Notes: generated by a model not told the origin, from the letters alone. A stretch of DNA of 64,000 nucleotides from Vibrio ponticus (GCF_009938225.1 NZ_AP019657.1:1674001-1738000); one strand, 5' to 3'; positions 49,429 to 59,635 are shown, numbered from the stretch's first letter. Numbers and translations: made by a program.

Positions 49429-49923
49429 CTAGCGAGTTTTGATAACGAGTTGGTTGGTTTGTTTCACTTCTTCCATAACTACGTATGTACGGGTGTCGTT
49501 AACACCAGGTAGACGCAGTAGTGTATCGCCTAGCAATTTACGGTATGCACCCATATCTGCTACGCGAGTTTTTAATAGGTAGTCAAAATCACCCGATACT
49601 AAATGACACTCTTGGATATCATCCAGTTTTTGCACTGCTGTATTGAACTGTTCAAATACGTCTGGCGCACCGCGATTTAACGTAATTTCAACAAATACCA
49701 GTAGTGATGCATCTAGGTATTGAGGGTTAAGGAGTGCGGTATAACCCGTGATGTAACCTTGACGCTCTAATCGACGTACACGCTCAAGACATGGCGTTGG
49801 TGAAAGCCCCACGCGCTTAGAGAGTTCAACGTTTGAAATACGACCATCTTTCTGTAATTCGTTAAGAATATTACGGTCAATACGGTCTAGATCCTTAGAC
49901 GGCTTCTTATTGTTGTCTGCCAT
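49429..49923 (-). CDS. lrp: Leucine-responsive regulatory protein Lrp
   Basis: 164-residue global regulator. N-terminal helix-turn-helix (LDRIDRNILNELQKDGRISN and ELSKRVGLSPTPCLERVRRL) and a C-terminal RAM domain that senses leucine/alanine. Same length as E. coli Lrp and very similar. Divergent from ald, so it probably controls ald in response to alanine. Confidence 0.97.
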   Translation of the reverse strand: MADNNKKPSKDLDRIDRNILNELQKDGRISNVELSKRVGLSPTPCLERVRRLERQGYITGYTALLNPQYLDASLLVFVEITLNRGAPDVFEQFNTAVQKLDDIQECHLVSGDFDYLLKTRVADMGAYRKLLGDTLLRLPGVNDTRTYVVMEEVKQTNQLVIKTR

Positions 49924-49986
49924 TTTTTATTCCACCTTATTACTTCCTTGCAAATATATATACTACATCTTTTAAATATTTAGCAA

Positions 49987-50003
49987 CAAATGTTAAACAT
50001 TTG
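49987..50003. promoter_or_regulatory. 17-bp palindrome between lrp and ald
   Basis: CAAATGTT-A-AACATTTG lies midway between the divergent lrp and ald genes in AT-rich DNA. It could be an Lrp or other regulator site; it does not closely match the E. coli Lrp consensus. Confidence 0.45.
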
Positions 50004-50079
50004 CTTTTATACTAGATATTAACTCGACAATACTACCCCACACATAGTCATTACAACCAAAATATAATGAGGAGTCAGG

Positions 50080-51204
50080 ATGATCATTGGCGTACCTAAA
50101 GAAATCAAAAACCATGAGTACCGTGTTGGCATGATCCCAGCGAGCGTTCGCGAGCTAGTGTCTCAAGGTCACCAAGTTGTTGTTGAAACCCAAGCCGGGG
50201 CAGGCATTGGATTCTCTGACGATGATTACATCGCTGTAGGCGCATCCATTCTTCCTACTGCTGCTGACGTTTTTTCGAAAGCAGAAATGATTGTTAAGGT
50301 CAAAGAGCCTCAAGCTATCGAGCGTTCAATGCTTCGAGAGGGACAGATTTTATTTACTTATCTGCACCTAGCACCAGATTTTCCACAAACTGATGAGCTA
50401 ATCAAGAGCAAAGCCGTCTGTATAGCCTATGAGACTGTAACAGATAATATGGGTCGCCTGCCACTTTTAGCGCCAATGTCTGAAGTTGCGGGTCGAATGT
50501 CGATACAAGCTGGCGCGCAAACATTAGAAAAGTCTCATGGAGGTCGAGGCCTTTTGCTAGGCGGGGTTCCGGGCGTTGAGCCAGCCAAAATTGTTGTGAT
50601 CGGTGGTGGCGTTGTTGGTGCAAATGCTGCACGTATGGCAGTAGGTTTACGTGCCGATGTAACAATTTTAGATAGAAATATTGATACACTTCGCAAATTA
50701 GACGAAGAATTCCAAGGTCGCGCCAAAGTCGTTTATTCAACCGAAGATGCGATTGAAAAACATGTACTTGAGGCTGATCTCGTGATTGGCGCTGTACTGA
50801 TCCCAGGCGCAGCCGCACCTAAACTGGTCACCAAAGCACATATTTCTAAGATGAAACCTGGTGCTGCGGTCGTCGATGTCGCCATTGACCAAGGTGGCTG
50901 TTTTGAGACATCACACGCAACAACTCATGCAGACCCAACTTATATCGTCGATGATGTCGTGCACTACTGTGTCGCGAACATGCCAGGTGCAGTAGCACGA
51001 ACCTCTACTTTTGCTCTAAACAATGCAACATTACCTTACATTGTTAAGCTCGCAAACAAAGGTTATCGCCAAGCATTGCTCGACGACAAAGGCTTCTTAG
51101 AAGGACTCAATGTGATTCACGGTAAAGTCACATGCAAGGAAGTAGCCGAAGCTTTTAATCTTGATTACGTAACGCCTGAAGACGCGATTGCTATGCATAG
51201 TTAA
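50080..51204 (+). CDS. ald: Alanine dehydrogenase
   Basis: 374-residue NAD-dependent enzyme converting L-alanine to pyruvate and ammonia. N-terminal [20 protein letters not shown], substrate-site KVKEPQ, and the Rossmann motif [16 protein letters not shown] (about 170-185). SD GAGGAG precedes ATG 50080. Lrp-type control is likely given the divergent lrp gene. Confidence 0.97.
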   Translation: MIIGVPKEIKNHEYRVGMIPASVRELVSQGHQVVVETQAGAGIGFSDDDYIAVGASILPTAADVFSKAEMIVKVKEPQAIERSMLREGQILFTYLHLAPDFPQTDELIKSKAVCIAYETVTDNMGRLPLLAPMSEVAGRMSIQAGAQTLEKSHGGRGLLLGGVPGVEPAKIVVIGGGVVGANAARMAVGLRADVTILDRNIDTLRKLDEEFQGRAKVVYSTEDAIEKHVLEADLVIGAVLIPGAAAPKLVTKAHISKMKPGAAVVDVAIDQGGCFETSHATTHADPTYIVDDVVHYCVANMPGAVARTSTFALNNATLPYIVKLANKGYRQALLDDKGFLEGLNVIHGKVTCKEVAEAFNLDYVTPEDAIAMHS

Positions 51205-51703
51205 AAAGCGAAACGCAAAACATGAATGTTTTGCTACGGATTACGGAACGTAAAGCGCAATTACGCTTTACTACGGAGACGAGAACGCAGCGAGTTAACT
51301 CGCTGCTACGGATAAAAAAATCGTTACTCCAACCGTTTTATTTGTTCTTGTTTTTCTCACAGCGTAGCGTTTTGTAGCTCAGCACTTGTTGCTGAGCGTT
51401 CCCGCATCTCAAACTAAAAAGGGTCGGCAAACGCCAACCCTTTCGTTTATTCGTGTTTTTCTCACAGCGCAGCGTCCCGTAGCTCGGCACTTGCTGCTGA
51501 GCGTTCCCGCATCGCAAACTAAAAAAGGTCGGCAATGCCGACCCTTTCATTTGTTCGTATTTTTCTCGCAGCGCAGCGTTTCGTAGCTCAGCACTTGTTG
51601 CTGAGCGTTCCCGCATCCCGACTCCCGAAGCAACGCTTAGCGTTGCGTTCTCGACTCTCAATTCTCAATTCCCGCAGTGAGGCGAAGCCGAACGGTCCCC
51701 CTG
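51205..51703. repeat. Intergenic cluster of seven related hairpins
   Basis: Between ald and yfbV are seven stem-loops, most bounded by GAACG on one side and TACGRA on the other, with different stem sequences. Plus-oriented: 51215-51234, 51250-51271, 51287-51306. Minus-oriented: 51377-51397, 51482-51502, 51586-51606, 51630-51646 (this last ends TTCGG). Flanks are conserved while arms vary together, so the structure seems to be maintained. No protein gene is supported here. Confidence 0.8.
51337..51627. repeat. Tandem repeat of ~105 bp, nearly three copies
   Basis: Units begin at about 51337, 51441 and 51545; the CTCRCAGCG landmark recurs at 51356, 51461 and 51565 (105 and 104 bp). Each unit has the GCTCAGCA hairpin; the first two also hold a GGGTCGGCAA hairpin (51421-51440 and 51527-51545). 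A 107-codon open frame on the minus strand (51338-51661) is only the repeat read in frame. Confidence 0.85.
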
Positions 51704-52156
51704 CTAAAACCATCTCTCTAAAGAGGTCTTATCCAACTGGCGAAATGCACGATTCAGCAGCTGCGCAAGCTCTTTGTAGCGTGGGCGTGATTTCATTGGC
51801 TCAAGCGCAAAACCACTTTCGATGATCTTTTGGTGCAGTTCACGATACCAACCGGCTAATGCTGGCGGCAATTGCGTGTTTGAACGGTTCCCTAGCCACC
51901 ACATACCTTGAATCGGCATACTGATTGCGAATAGAGCCACAATCACTGCCTGTGGTAATGCTTGGTAGTTAGTAAATGCCATTTGCGTTAACACGCTGAT
52001 GGCCGCAACCGCTGGCATTACTTTCATGCCAAAGCGTGTCGCTTTGATGATACGTTGCTCTGGGAATAGTGGAGCAAGTTCTTTGCGCATCGGCCAAGTA
52101 TCCATGTACTTTTGTCCGTCACGCAAACTGTGAACGATACCGACTTTATTATTCAT
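51704..52156 (-). CDS. yfbV: YfbV family inner-membrane protein (UPF0208)
   Basis: 150 residues with two transmembrane helices (about 45-90: [18 protein letters not shown] and [22 protein letters not shown], each partly shown) and the N-terminal [18 protein letters not shown] typical of YfbV. Function unclear; E. coli YfbV affects chromosome domain structure near the terminus. Divergent from ackA, as in E. coli yfbV-ackA-pta. Confidence 0.93.
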   Translation of the reverse strand: MNNKVGIVHSLRDGQKYMDTWPMRKELAPLFPEQRIIKATRFGMKVMPAVAAISVLTQMAFTNYQALPQAVIVALFAISMPIQGMWWLGNRSNTQLPPALAGWYRELHQKIIESGFALEPMKSRPRYKELAQLLNRAFRQLDKTSLERWF

Positions 52157-52625
52157 AATACTCTCTCACTTCCAATTCAGGGCGTTCGAACTAAAAAAGA
52201 GTTGAAAGATTCAACTAATCGCGTAAAAATTTGACTAAAGTTAATATTCTTTCAAAATTTTTTTGTTATATTGCTTTATTATCGCTATCCTTTGCAGACC
52301 CTCAATCTCATTGTTGCTCTTATTTACAATTTAGGCAACTCTGAGAGACATCTGCAAGGATTGCACAAGTTGATTGCTTGGTAAAGCAACCTCTTTTTAT
52401 ATACGGATTTAAAAGTTTTTTAGTCACAAGTAGTACGCAGCTGATAAAAGGCTCGACTATTCTTGTGATAAATTTTCATCCTAACTGATTTTGATATCTA
52501 CGGTGATGAGAGCAGAGCTTAGCTCGTCGATGAGGTTCACAGCTATTGTTGTGAGCCTTTTTCCAATGAGTTCGCTTTGTGTTTTATTGCCCACGATATT
52601 TCAGACGATAAACAGGTAGTCATAC
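52157..52625 (+). promoter_or_regulatory. 469-bp ackA promoter/leader region
   Basis: No gene is seen. The first half is AT-rich (promoters for yfbV and ackA). The second half probably forms a long ackA leader with a terminator-like hairpin at 52533-52562. I found no clear FNR box. Confidence 0.5.
52533..52562 (+). terminator. Terminator-like hairpin inside ackA leader
   Basis: AGGTTCACA (52533-52541) pairs with TGTGAGCCT (52550-52558, one G-U) around an 8-nt loop, followed by TTTT. It lies 63 bp before the ackA ATG, so it may act as an attenuator. Short sequences before it (GAGC/GCTC) could form an alternative fold. Confidence 0.5.
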
Positions 52626-53822
52626 ATGTCTAAGCTAGTATTAGTTTTAAACTGTGGTAGTTCTTCTCTTAAATTTGCTGTTGTTGATGCAGAAACTGGT
52701 GCTGAGCACCTAACCGGTCTTGCTGAGTGTCTTGGTCTACCAGAAGCTCGTATGAAATGGAAACTTGATGGCAAGCACGAAGCTCAACTAGGCGAAGGCG
52801 CAGCTCACGTAGAAGCACTATCTTTCATGGTAGAAACTATTCTTGCTTCTAAGCCTGAGCTTAAAGCTAACCTAGGCGCTATCGGTCACCGTATCGTACA
52901 CGGTGGCGAGCAGTTCACTCAATCTGCACTTATTACTGATGAAGTTCTAAAGGGTATTCAAGACGCTGCGACTTTCGCACCTCTTCACAACCCTGCGCAC
53001 CTTATCGGTATCGAAGCTGCGAAAGTAAACTTCCCTGGCCTACAAAACGTTGCTGTATTTGACACTGCGTTCCACCAAACTATGCCTGAAGAGTCTTACC
53101 TATACGCTCTACCGTACAACCTGTACAAAGAGCACGGCATCCGTCGTTACGGCATGCACGGTACTTCTCACCTATTCATCACGCGTGAAGTTGCAGGTCT
53201 ACTAAACAAACCAGTTGAAGAAGTTAACATCATCAACTGTCACCTAGGCAACGGCGCATCTGTATGTGCAATCAAGAACGGTCAATCTGTAGATACTTCT
53301 ATGGGTCTAACTCCTCTTGAAGGTCTAGTAATGGGTACTCGTTGTGGTGACATCGATCCTGCGATCATTTTCCACCTACACGACGCACTAGGTTACTCTG
53401 TAGAGCAAATCAACAACATGCTAACTAAAGAGTCTGGCCTACAAGGTCTAACTGAAGTGACTTCAGACTGTCGTTTCGTTGAAGACAACTACGGTCAAAA
53501 AGAAGAAGCAACTCGTGCAATGGACGTGTTCTGTCACCGTCTAGCTAAATACGTAGCAGGTTACACAGCTTCTCTAGAAGGTCGTCTAGACGCAATCACT
53601 TTCACTGGCGGTATCGGCGAGAACTCTGGCCCAATCCGTGAGATGGTTCTTAACCGTCTAGCTATCTTCGGTATCGAAGTAGACAGCGAAGCAAACCTTA
53701 AAGCGCGTTTCGGTGGTGAAGGCACTATCACTACTGCAAACAGCCGCATCCCAGCAATGGTTATCTCTACTAACGAAGAGCTAGTTATCGCTGAAGACAC
53801 TGCTCGTCTAGCAGGTCTGTAA
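52626..53822 (+). CDS. ackA: Acetate kinase AckA
   Basis: 398 residues. Converts acetyl phosphate + ADP to acetate + ATP (reversible). Motifs [12 protein letters not shown] at the N terminus, [20 protein letters not shown] mid-protein and [10 protein letters not shown] near the C terminus. Codon use is strongly biased (CTA/CTT for Leu, GGT, ACT), pointing to high expression. Forms an operon with pta. Confidence 0.98.
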   Translation: MSKLVLVLNCGSSSLKFAVVDAETGAEHLTGLAECLGLPEARMKWKLDGKHEAQLGEGAAHVEALSFMVETILASKPELKANLGAIGHRIVHGGEQFTQSALITDEVLKGIQDAATFAPLHNPAHLIGIEAAKVNFPGLQNVAVFDTAFHQTMPEESYLYALPYNLYKEHGIRRYGMHGTSHLFITREVAGLLNKPVEEVNIINCHLGNGASVCAIKNGQSVDTSMGLTPLEGLVMGTRCGDIDPAIIFHLHDALGYSVEQINNMLTKESGLQGLTEVTSDCRFVEDNYGQKEEATRAMDVFCHRLAKYVAGYTASLEGRLDAITFTGGIGENSGPIREMVLNRLAIFGIEVDSEANLKARFGGEGTITTANSRIPAMVISTNEELVIAEDTARLAGL

Positions 53823-53958
53823 TTGACTCCACTGGCTAGCCTTTGGGCTGGCCAGTATTTTCTAAAAATAGAAATTTAGGGGCTCAACTCCTATTCCATG
53901 AACTCTTCAAGGAATACGTAATTGAGCTTTTAATCCAATAATGTAAGGTAATTAGTCG

Positions 53959-56124
53959 ATGTCTCGTACTATTATGCTTATCCCTACTAGCGCTGGTGTT
54001 GGTCTTACTAGTGTTAGCATGGGTGTTCTTCGCACTATGGAGCGCAAGGGCGTTAAAGTTTCTTTCTACAAGCCTATCGCACAGCCACGTTCTGGCGGCG
54101 ATCAGCCTGATCTAACTTCTACTATCGTTGGCGCAAACAGCGATATGCAGATCGGCACTCCAATGCAAATGTCTGTTGCTGAAAGCCTAATCGGTAACGA
54201 CAACATGGATGAGCTTCTAGAAACTATCGTTGAACGTTACAACCAAATCAACAAAGATGCGGACGTAACACTTATCGAAGGTCTAGTACCAACTCGTAAG
54301 CACCCATTTGCAAACCAAGTGAACGCTGAAATCGCGGCAACTCTTGGCGCAGAGATCGTACTTGTTGCGACTCCTGGTCTAGATAACCCAGCTCAGCTTA
54401 AAGAACGTATCGAAGTAGCATGTTCTAACTTCGGCGGTACTAAGAACAAAAACATCTCTGGTGTAATCATCAACAAGCTTAACGCTCCTGTTGACGAAGC
54501 TGGTCGTACTCGTCCAGATCTATCAGAAATGTTTGACGATGCAGACAGCGCACAAACTAACGAAATGAAAGTGATGGAAATCTTCAACACTTCTCCAATT
54601 CGTGTACTTGGTTGCGTGCCTTGGTCAATCGATCTAATCGCAACTCGCGCGATCGACATGGCTCAACACCTAAATGCTGACATCATCAACGCTGGTGACA
54701 TCGCGACTCGTCGCATCAAGAGCATCACGTTCTGTGCACGTTCACTACCAAACATGATTGAGCACTTCAAACCAGGCTCTCTACTTGTTACTTCTGCTGA
54801 CCGTCCTGACGTTATCGTTGCAGCGGCACTAGCAGCAATGAACGGCGTAGAAATCGGCGCAATCCTATTGACTGGCGGTTACGACATCCCTCAAGAAATT
54901 GAAGGTCTATGTAAACCAGCATTCGATACTGGCCTACCTATCTTCAAAGCACAAGGTAACACTTGGCAGACGTCGCTGAACCTGCAAAGCTTCAGCATCG
55001 AAGTTCCAGCTGACGATAAAGAGCGTATCGAGTTCATCAACGATCACGTTGCAGGTCACATCGACGGCAACTGGATCGAGTCTATGACTGAAGGCACTCA
55101 GAAGTCTCGTCGTCTAAGCCCACCAGCATTCCGTTACCAGCTAACTGAATTCGCTCGTAAAGCGGCTAAACGTATCGTTCTTCCTGAAGGTGACGAGCCA
55201 CGTACAGTTAAAGCTGCGGCTATCTGTGCTGAGCGCGGTATCGCGGAATGTGTGCTGTTAGGTAACCCAGACGAAATCCGTCGCGTTGCTGCACAACAAG
55301 GCGTTGAGCTAGGTGCTGGCGTAACTATCATCAACTCTGATGAAGTACGTGAAAACTACGTTGCTCGTCTAGTTGAGCTACGTGGCTCTAAAGGTATGAC
55401 TGAAGTAGTGGCTCGTGAGAAACTACAAGATTCAGTATTCCTAGGCACAATGATGCTTGAGAACGACGAAGTTGACGGCCTAGTTTCTGGTGCTGTTCAC
55501 ACTACGGCGAACACTATCGTTCCTCCGTTCCAAATCATCAAGACTGCACCTGATGCGTCAATCGTATCTTCTGTGTTCTTCATGCTACTACCTGACCAAG
55601 TACTGGTTTACGGTGACTGTGCGATCAACCCAGATCCAACAGCTGAACAGCTTGCTGAAATCGCTATCCAATCTGCTGACTCTGCAGCAGCATTCGGTAT
55701 CGAACCACGCGTAGCAATGATCTCTTACTCTACTGGTGAATCTGGTAAGGGTGCAGACGTTGATAAAGTACGTGAAGCAACTAAGCTAGCTCAAGAGAAA
55801 CGTCCTGATCTAATCATCGATGGTCCTCTACAGTACGACGCAGCAATCATGGAAAACGTAGCAGCTTCTAAAGCTCCTAACTCTCCAGTAGCTGGTAAAG
55901 CAACTGTATTCGTATTCCCAGACCTAAACACTGGTAACACGACTTACAAAGCAGTACAACGCTCAGCAGACCTAGTTTCTATCGGTCCAATGCTGCAAGG
56001 TATGCGCAAGCCAGTTAACGACCTGTCTCGTGGCGCTCTAGTAGACGATATCGTGTACACAGTAGCACTAACTGCGATCCAAGCAGATCAAGCTGAACAA
56101 GCTCGTGAAAAAGCAGTTAACTAA
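53959..56124 (+). CDS. pta: Phosphate acetyltransferase Pta (long form)
   Basis: 721 residues. N-terminal P-loop-like dethiobiotin synthetase fold (about 1-220), a DRTGG domain (about 225-340) and the C-terminal PTA catalytic domain (about 395-715). Makes acetyl phosphate from acetyl-CoA. The three-domain form is that of E. coli (714 residues) and is allosterically regulated. Same biased codon use as ackA. A terminator follows. Confidence 0.98.
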   Translation: MSRTIMLIPTSAGVGLTSVSMGVLRTMERKGVKVSFYKPIAQPRSGGDQPDLTSTIVGANSDMQIGTPMQMSVAESLIGNDNMDELLETIVERYNQINKDADVTLIEGLVPTRKHPFANQVNAEIAATLGAEIVLVATPGLDNPAQLKERIEVACSNFGGTKNKNISGVIINKLNAPVDEAGRTRPDLSEMFDDADSAQTNEMKVMEIFNTSPIRVLGCVPWSIDLIATRAIDMAQHLNADIINAGDIATRRIKSITFCARSLPNMIEHFKPGSLLVTSADRPDVIVAAALAAMNGVEIGAILLTGGYDIPQEIEGLCKPAFDTGLPIFKAQGNTWQTSLNLQSFSIEVPADDKERIEFINDHVAGHIDGNWIESMTEGTQKSRRLSPPAFRYQLTEFARKAAKRIVLPEGDEPRTVKAAAICAERGIAECVLLGNPDEIRRVAAQQGVELGAGVTIINSDEVRENYVARLVELRGSKGMTEVVAREKLQDSVFLGTMMLENDEVDGLVSGAVHTTANTIVPPFQIIKTAPDASIVSSVFFMLLPDQVLVYGDCAINPDPTAEQLAEIAIQSADSAAAFGIEPRVAMISYSTGESGKGADVDKVREATKLAQEKRPDLIIDGPLQYDAAIMENVAASKAPNSPVAGKATVFVFPDLNTGNTTYKAVQRSADLVSIGPMLQGMRKPVNDLSRGALVDDIVYTVALTAIQADQAEQAREKAVN

Positions 56125-56145
56125 TTAACGCGCTTTTCGATATAC

Positions 56146-56173
56146 AAACCCTCGCCTCGGCGAGGGTTTTTTA
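56146..56173 (+). terminator. Terminator after pta
   Basis: AAACCCTCGCC pairs with GGCGAGGGTTT around TC, with a T-run. Confidence 0.92.
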
Positions 56174-56181
56174 TTGCCGGT

Positions 56182-56346
56182 TATACCAATCAGGATAAGT
56201 AAGTGGTCAGAAAATTGCGCAAGAAAAATCGCTTAGAACTAGGCGCAGATTGCCGCTAACTAGTTATTCTAATTACAAAATCTGCAACAACGTTATCAGC
56301 GATTTTAATCAGCAAGAATGCTCAAAGACTTATGCTGATTGGTATT
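56182..56346. repeat. MITE-like palindromic element
   Basis: The ends TATACCAATCAGGATAAG (56182-56199) and, reversed, AATACCAATCAGCATAAG (56329-56346) are 16/18 identical inverted repeats. Inside, AAAATCGCT/AGCGATTTT and CGCAGATT/AATCTGC pairs extend the palindrome, so about 165 bp can fold on itself. It encodes no protein. Many Vibrio and Photobacterium genomes carry intergenic repeats that begin ATACCAATC, from memory. It lies between the pta terminator and the MgtC gene. Confidence 0.7.
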
Positions 56347-56354
56347 ATTCTCAC

Positions 56355-57629
56355 TCAAGCCATCACAACCAACACCGCCCCACCCGAAAGCACGCAACCA
56401 ATCATTACCGGTGCAACTTTTGACCATAGCGCTTTGTTGCCGATACTGACCACCATCCCCATTTTGACAATGGTATTAACTGAAGCGGCAATAAAAATCC
56501 CTAGAGCCGCAGTCTGCACGCTTAATGTTTGTGTACTTTGTCGCCCTAGCGCAAGTGAGATAGCATCCACATCAGTAATGCCTGAAAGCGCAGCCAAAAT
56601 CAAAGTACCCGCGTTACCAAACCAATCCGACAATGCGTGGCTTAACAACATGATCACCGCCAGCACCACGCCAAAGAATAGCGCTGATTGAAGTGCCAAC
56701 GGGTTGGTTTTCTGATTTGGCTGTTCAACGGTTTCAATCTTACTGCTGCGCCAGATCCACCACGCCGGCAAATAGAGCGCCACCATCATCACTAACACAA
56801 TCGGCCAAAGTATTTTGACCAATTGTGGATTCAGCACCGACAAAACAATCAATAAACGTGGAAACATGGTGCCGCAACTAAGCAAGATACCGCTGGCGAG
56901 TAGCGGGCTAATATTGGCTTGTTCTCGCGACAAGTGAGAAAACTGCAGAGTCAATGCCGTCGAGGAGCTAAGCCCGGCAAACACCGAGGTAAACAAAATG
57001 CCTCGTTTAGTGCCACCAATCTTAATCGCAAAATAACCAACGAAAGAGATACTGGCGATCAGTACCACCATCCACCAGATCTCATAGGGATTAAGGGCAT
57101 TCCATGGACCATAGGTTTGATTTGGCAGTAGCGGCAACAGCACTATTGAGATAAGTAATAAACGTAACGCGGCATCGAGTTCGTACTCTTGCAGCTTTTG
57201 CAGTGCTTGGTGCAGTTCTTTCTTGTTATCTAGGACGACAGCCGTGATCACCGCTGCCGCGGCGGCTAAAACGGCTTCGCCTGACACCGCTAATGTGCCA
57301 AGGACGAATGTGACAATTAAACTCACCACACCAGTAATACTAATATCTTCACTTTTCTTCTGTTGGATAACAAAAGCAATGCAAGCCAGTATCACCAAAG
57401 CGATCAGAGCAAAGCCAATCAGTAACGGAGAGTAATGAGCCGCGAGAATACCCACGAGACCGCCGAGTAGCCCAACCAAGGAGAATGTGCGGATGCCAGC
57501 GACTCGACTGCCCTCAACGCTATTACGCATCACCCAACCACGCTGAGTACCAACGATAGCACCGAGTAGTAAAGCGATAAACAGATTCCAAATGGTATGC
57601 TCTTGAGCAACGAAATTCGTTAGTTCCAT
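56355..57629 (-). CDS. MgtC/SapB family membrane protein with DUF4010
   Basis: 424 residues, about 12 hydrophobic helices. The N-terminal part (1-140) has MgtC hallmarks (FIALLLGAIVGTQRGW, SRVAGIRTFSLVGLLGGL); the rest is DUF4010 (ALSGITDVDAISLAL, ASVNTIVKMGMV). Function unknown; MgtC relatives help survival at low Mg2+. It is a stand-alone gene with the MITE-like repeat 8 bp after its stop. Confidence 0.88.
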   Translation of the reverse strand: MELTNFVAQEHTIWNLFIALLLGAIVGTQRGWVMRNSVEGSRVAGIRTFSLVGLLGGLVGILAAHYSPLLIGFALIALVILACIAFVIQQKKSEDISITGVVSLIVTFVLGTLAVSGEAVLAAAAAVITAVVLDNKKELHQALQKLQEYELDAALRLLLISIVLLPLLPNQTYGPWNALNPYEIWWMVVLIASISFVGYFAIKIGGTKRGILFTSVFAGLSSSTALTLQFSHLSREQANISPLLASGILLSCGTMFPRLLIVLSVLNPQLVKILWPIVLVMMVALYLPAWWIWRSSKIETVEQPNQKTNPLALQSALFFGVVLAVIMLLSHALSDWFGNAGTLILAALSGITDVDAISLALGRQSTQTLSVQTAALGIFIAASVNTIVKMGMVVSIGNKALWSKVAPVMIGCVLSGGAVLVVMA

Positions 57630-57830
57630 AATTCACCTCGCGTCAGCAAAATGATTGATGTTGATGACAAATCTAACCACTCACAAGATTCATTTTACTC
57701 TGGTATACGTATTTAACTGTGAATTAATCAGTAGATTACCAATCGTATATACACCAGTTGCTCGATTTGATTGGCGTGTCACTCAATTATTGACCACAAT
57801 AATAGTATGTGTTTTAGCGAGGAGATCGAA

Positions 57831-58082
57831 ATGGAAAACGAGCTAGATCCGACCAAAGTATTGCAAGCGTATGAGTGTGTGATGAACAACGGCACACCAA
57901 CTGAATTTGGCAAGATATATGAGGGGGTCGAAGCCTTCTCCGACTATGACGGCTATAACGTTTTCTTGCGCGGCAATGGCGTTGAATTAAAAGTAGGTTT
58001 CCACAACACCTATCATTTAGAGTACGACCAAGAGCACCTACGCGATAGCTTTCTAAAAAAAGTGGCGATGCTCGCCAAGTAG
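57831..58082 (+). CDS. Small cytoplasmic protein, DUF3081-like
   Basis: 83 residues from ATG 57831, chosen because GGAG lies nine bases upstream; longer in-frame starts lack an SD. Core motif GTPTEFGKIYEGVEAFSDYDGYNVFLRG, given here in part as TEFGKIYEGVEAFSDYDGY, resembles the DUF3081 family as I remember it. Acidic, no signal or membrane segment. Function unknown. Confidence 0.6.
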   Translation: MENELDPTKVLQAYECVMNNGTPTEFGKIYEGVEAFSDYDGYNVFLRGNGVELKVGFHNTYHLEYDQEHLRDSFLKKVAMLAK

Positions 58083-58103
58083 CCACCTTAGTGGTGATTG
58101 CAG

Positions 58104-58137
58104 ACAAAAAAAGCCCCGCAAATGATGACGGGGCTTC
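58104..58137 (-). terminator. Terminator of dmsABC operon
   Basis: AAGCCCCG (58111-58118) pairs with CGGGGCTT (58129-58136). The T-run is on the minus strand, so it serves dmsABC. Confidence 0.87.
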
Positions 58138-58173
58138 GCTTGATGTTCGCTTTAATGGCTAAACACCCAGTAT

Positions 58174-59019
58174 CTACATACCTGCTGTCATGTGCATGCC
58201 GTAAAACACGCCACGACCAATCAGTTCAGACACCACGATCAATGCAAATGCAATCGCCATTGGCGCAGCAGTAATCGGAGTGCGGCGCACGACTGGCAGT
58301 AACCATAGCGCGATACCTGCTGATAGCAGCGCTAAACGAGTGGTTTGCAGTGAACTGTAATCTGGCACAACGGATAGTGCTGCAGCAACACTAGTTTCAA
58401 TCGCACCTAGGTGTGCGGTTAATTGCATTACCAAGATCGCCACGGCAAATAGACCAATCAAGCCCATCGCAGGCAGTACTTTATCAGCCGCTGAATTATC
58501 ATGGTTTGCTACAGAAAGTAGCAACTGCGCTAGAGCCGTACCGCTGACAAGCATGGTAACAACAAACGCTGCAGGTGTGAGTGATGTATACCAAGTTGGT
58601 ACAGTATCAATCATGTACACCATTGCCATTGCGTACATAAACACAATGCCAACCACCATTGCACCAATCATCAGCGCTTTACGAATCGCTTCGCTGCCTT
58701 TGTCTAGTACAGACAGTAGCCAGAACAGACCGCCTAGTGCGAAGAATACGCTGCCTGATGCGATTTCATTCGATAGCCAAGAGCTGCCAACCATGTTTAA
58801 CGCATTCATTGCGCGCAGTGGGCTACCCAAGTGCATGATAGAAGCAAGGAAACCCAAGCCCATCACCGCCCAAAGACCAAACATCGCTTTATGCAGGCGC
58901 TCTTCAGCACCGGTTGAAAGCTGCTTGGTCAAAAGCATCGTCGCTAATACTAAAAACGCACCTACAGAGGTTTGTGCCAATACCGTGAAAACGATAAGTG
59001 GCCATTCATGCCATGCCAT
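58174..59019 (-). CDS. dmsC: DmsC-family membrane anchor of S-oxide reductase
   Basis: 281 residues from ATG 59019 (MAWHEWPLIVFTVLAQTSVG), with AAGGAGG upstream lying inside the end of dmsB. About eight transmembrane helices. It oxidises menaquinol and anchors DmsAB in the membrane. DmsB stop and DmsC start are separated by one base. Confidence 0.93.
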   Translation of the reverse strand: MAWHEWPLIVFTVLAQTSVGAFLVLATMLLTKQLSTGAEERLHKAMFGLWAVMGLGFLASIMHLGSPLRAMNALNMVGSSWLSNEIASGSVFFALGGLFWLLSVLDKGSEAIRKALMIGAMVVGIVFMYAMAMVYMIDTVPTWYTSLTPAAFVVTMLVSGTALAQLLLSVANHDNSAADKVLPAMGLIGLFAVAILVMQLTAHLGAIETSVAAALSVVPDYSSLQTTRLALLSAGIALWLLPVVRRTPITAAPMAIAFALIVVSELIGRGVFYGMHMTAGM

Positions 59020-59020
59020 A

Positions 59021-59635
59021 TTACACCTCCTTCGGGTTAGCCAAGAAGCCTGTGGTGTCTCCACAAGGACGTGCATGGCGGTTTGGTTTAATGACGATAT
59101 TTGGTTGAGTCAGTGACGCTGGCGGTAGCGGCGCGACTTCGGCATTGGTGCCGTATTTCGCACGCAGCTCATCGATAGGACCAAACTCCAATGCACGCAG
59201 TGGACAAGAATCCACACATACTGGGTTCAAACCTTCAGCGACACGCTCGTAACAGCCATCACACTTAGTCATGTGACCTTTTTCTTTGTTGTACTGAGGA
59301 GCGCCGTAAGGACAAGCCATTGAGCAGTACTGACAACCGATACACTTGTCGGTGTCAACTACGACAAAGCCGTCTTCACGCTTGTGCATGGCACCACTTG
59401 GGCACACTTTAGTACACGCTGGGTTGCTACAGTGGTTACACGCAACCGACACGTAGTAAGAGAACACATCTTGGCGCCAAGTACCGTTATCTTCTACCCA
59501 GTTACCACCTGCGTATTCATACACACGACGGTAGTTACGACCTACATCTAGGTCTTTGTTGTCTTTACAAGAAAGCTGACACGTTTTACAACCGGTACAC
59601 TTGCTTGAATCAATATAAAAGCCGTATTGTTTCAT
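59021..59635 (-). CDS. dmsB: DmsB iron-sulfur electron-transfer subunit
   Basis: 204 residues with four 4Fe-4S sets: CTGCKTCQLSC (C13-C23), CNHCSNPACTKVCP, CIGCQYCSMACP and CDGC...CVDSCP. Carries electrons from DmsC to DmsA. Length matches E. coli DmsB (205). It begins 9 bp after dmsA. Confidence 0.96.
   Translation of the reverse strand: MKQYGFYIDSSKCTGCKTCQLSCKDNKDLDVGRNYRRVYEYAGGNWVEDNGTWRQDVFSYYVSVACNHCSNPACTKVCPSGAMHKREDGFVVVDTDKCIGCQYCSMACPYGAPQYNKEKGHMTKCDGCYERVAEGLNPVCVDSCPLRALEFGPIDELRAKYGTNAEVAPLPPASLTQPNIVIKPNRHARPCGDTTGFLANPKEV

Noticed and set aside
51337..51627. CRISPR array
   Set aside because: Units are ~105 bp long and contiguous, with no short repeat/unique spacer pattern.
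51338..51661. 107-codon open frame on the minus strand
   Set aside because: It consists of the ~105-bp tandem repeat translated in frame, has repeated peptide blocks, and shows no family resemblance or convincing SD.
51205..51703. Integron attC/VCR array
   Set aside because: The hairpins have fixed GAACG/TACGRA flanks but no attC R'/R'' core sites, no cassette genes and no integrase nearby.
56332..56691. 119-codon frame opposite the MgtC gene end
   Set aside because: Antisense to a clear membrane protein gene and starts within the MITE-like repeat.
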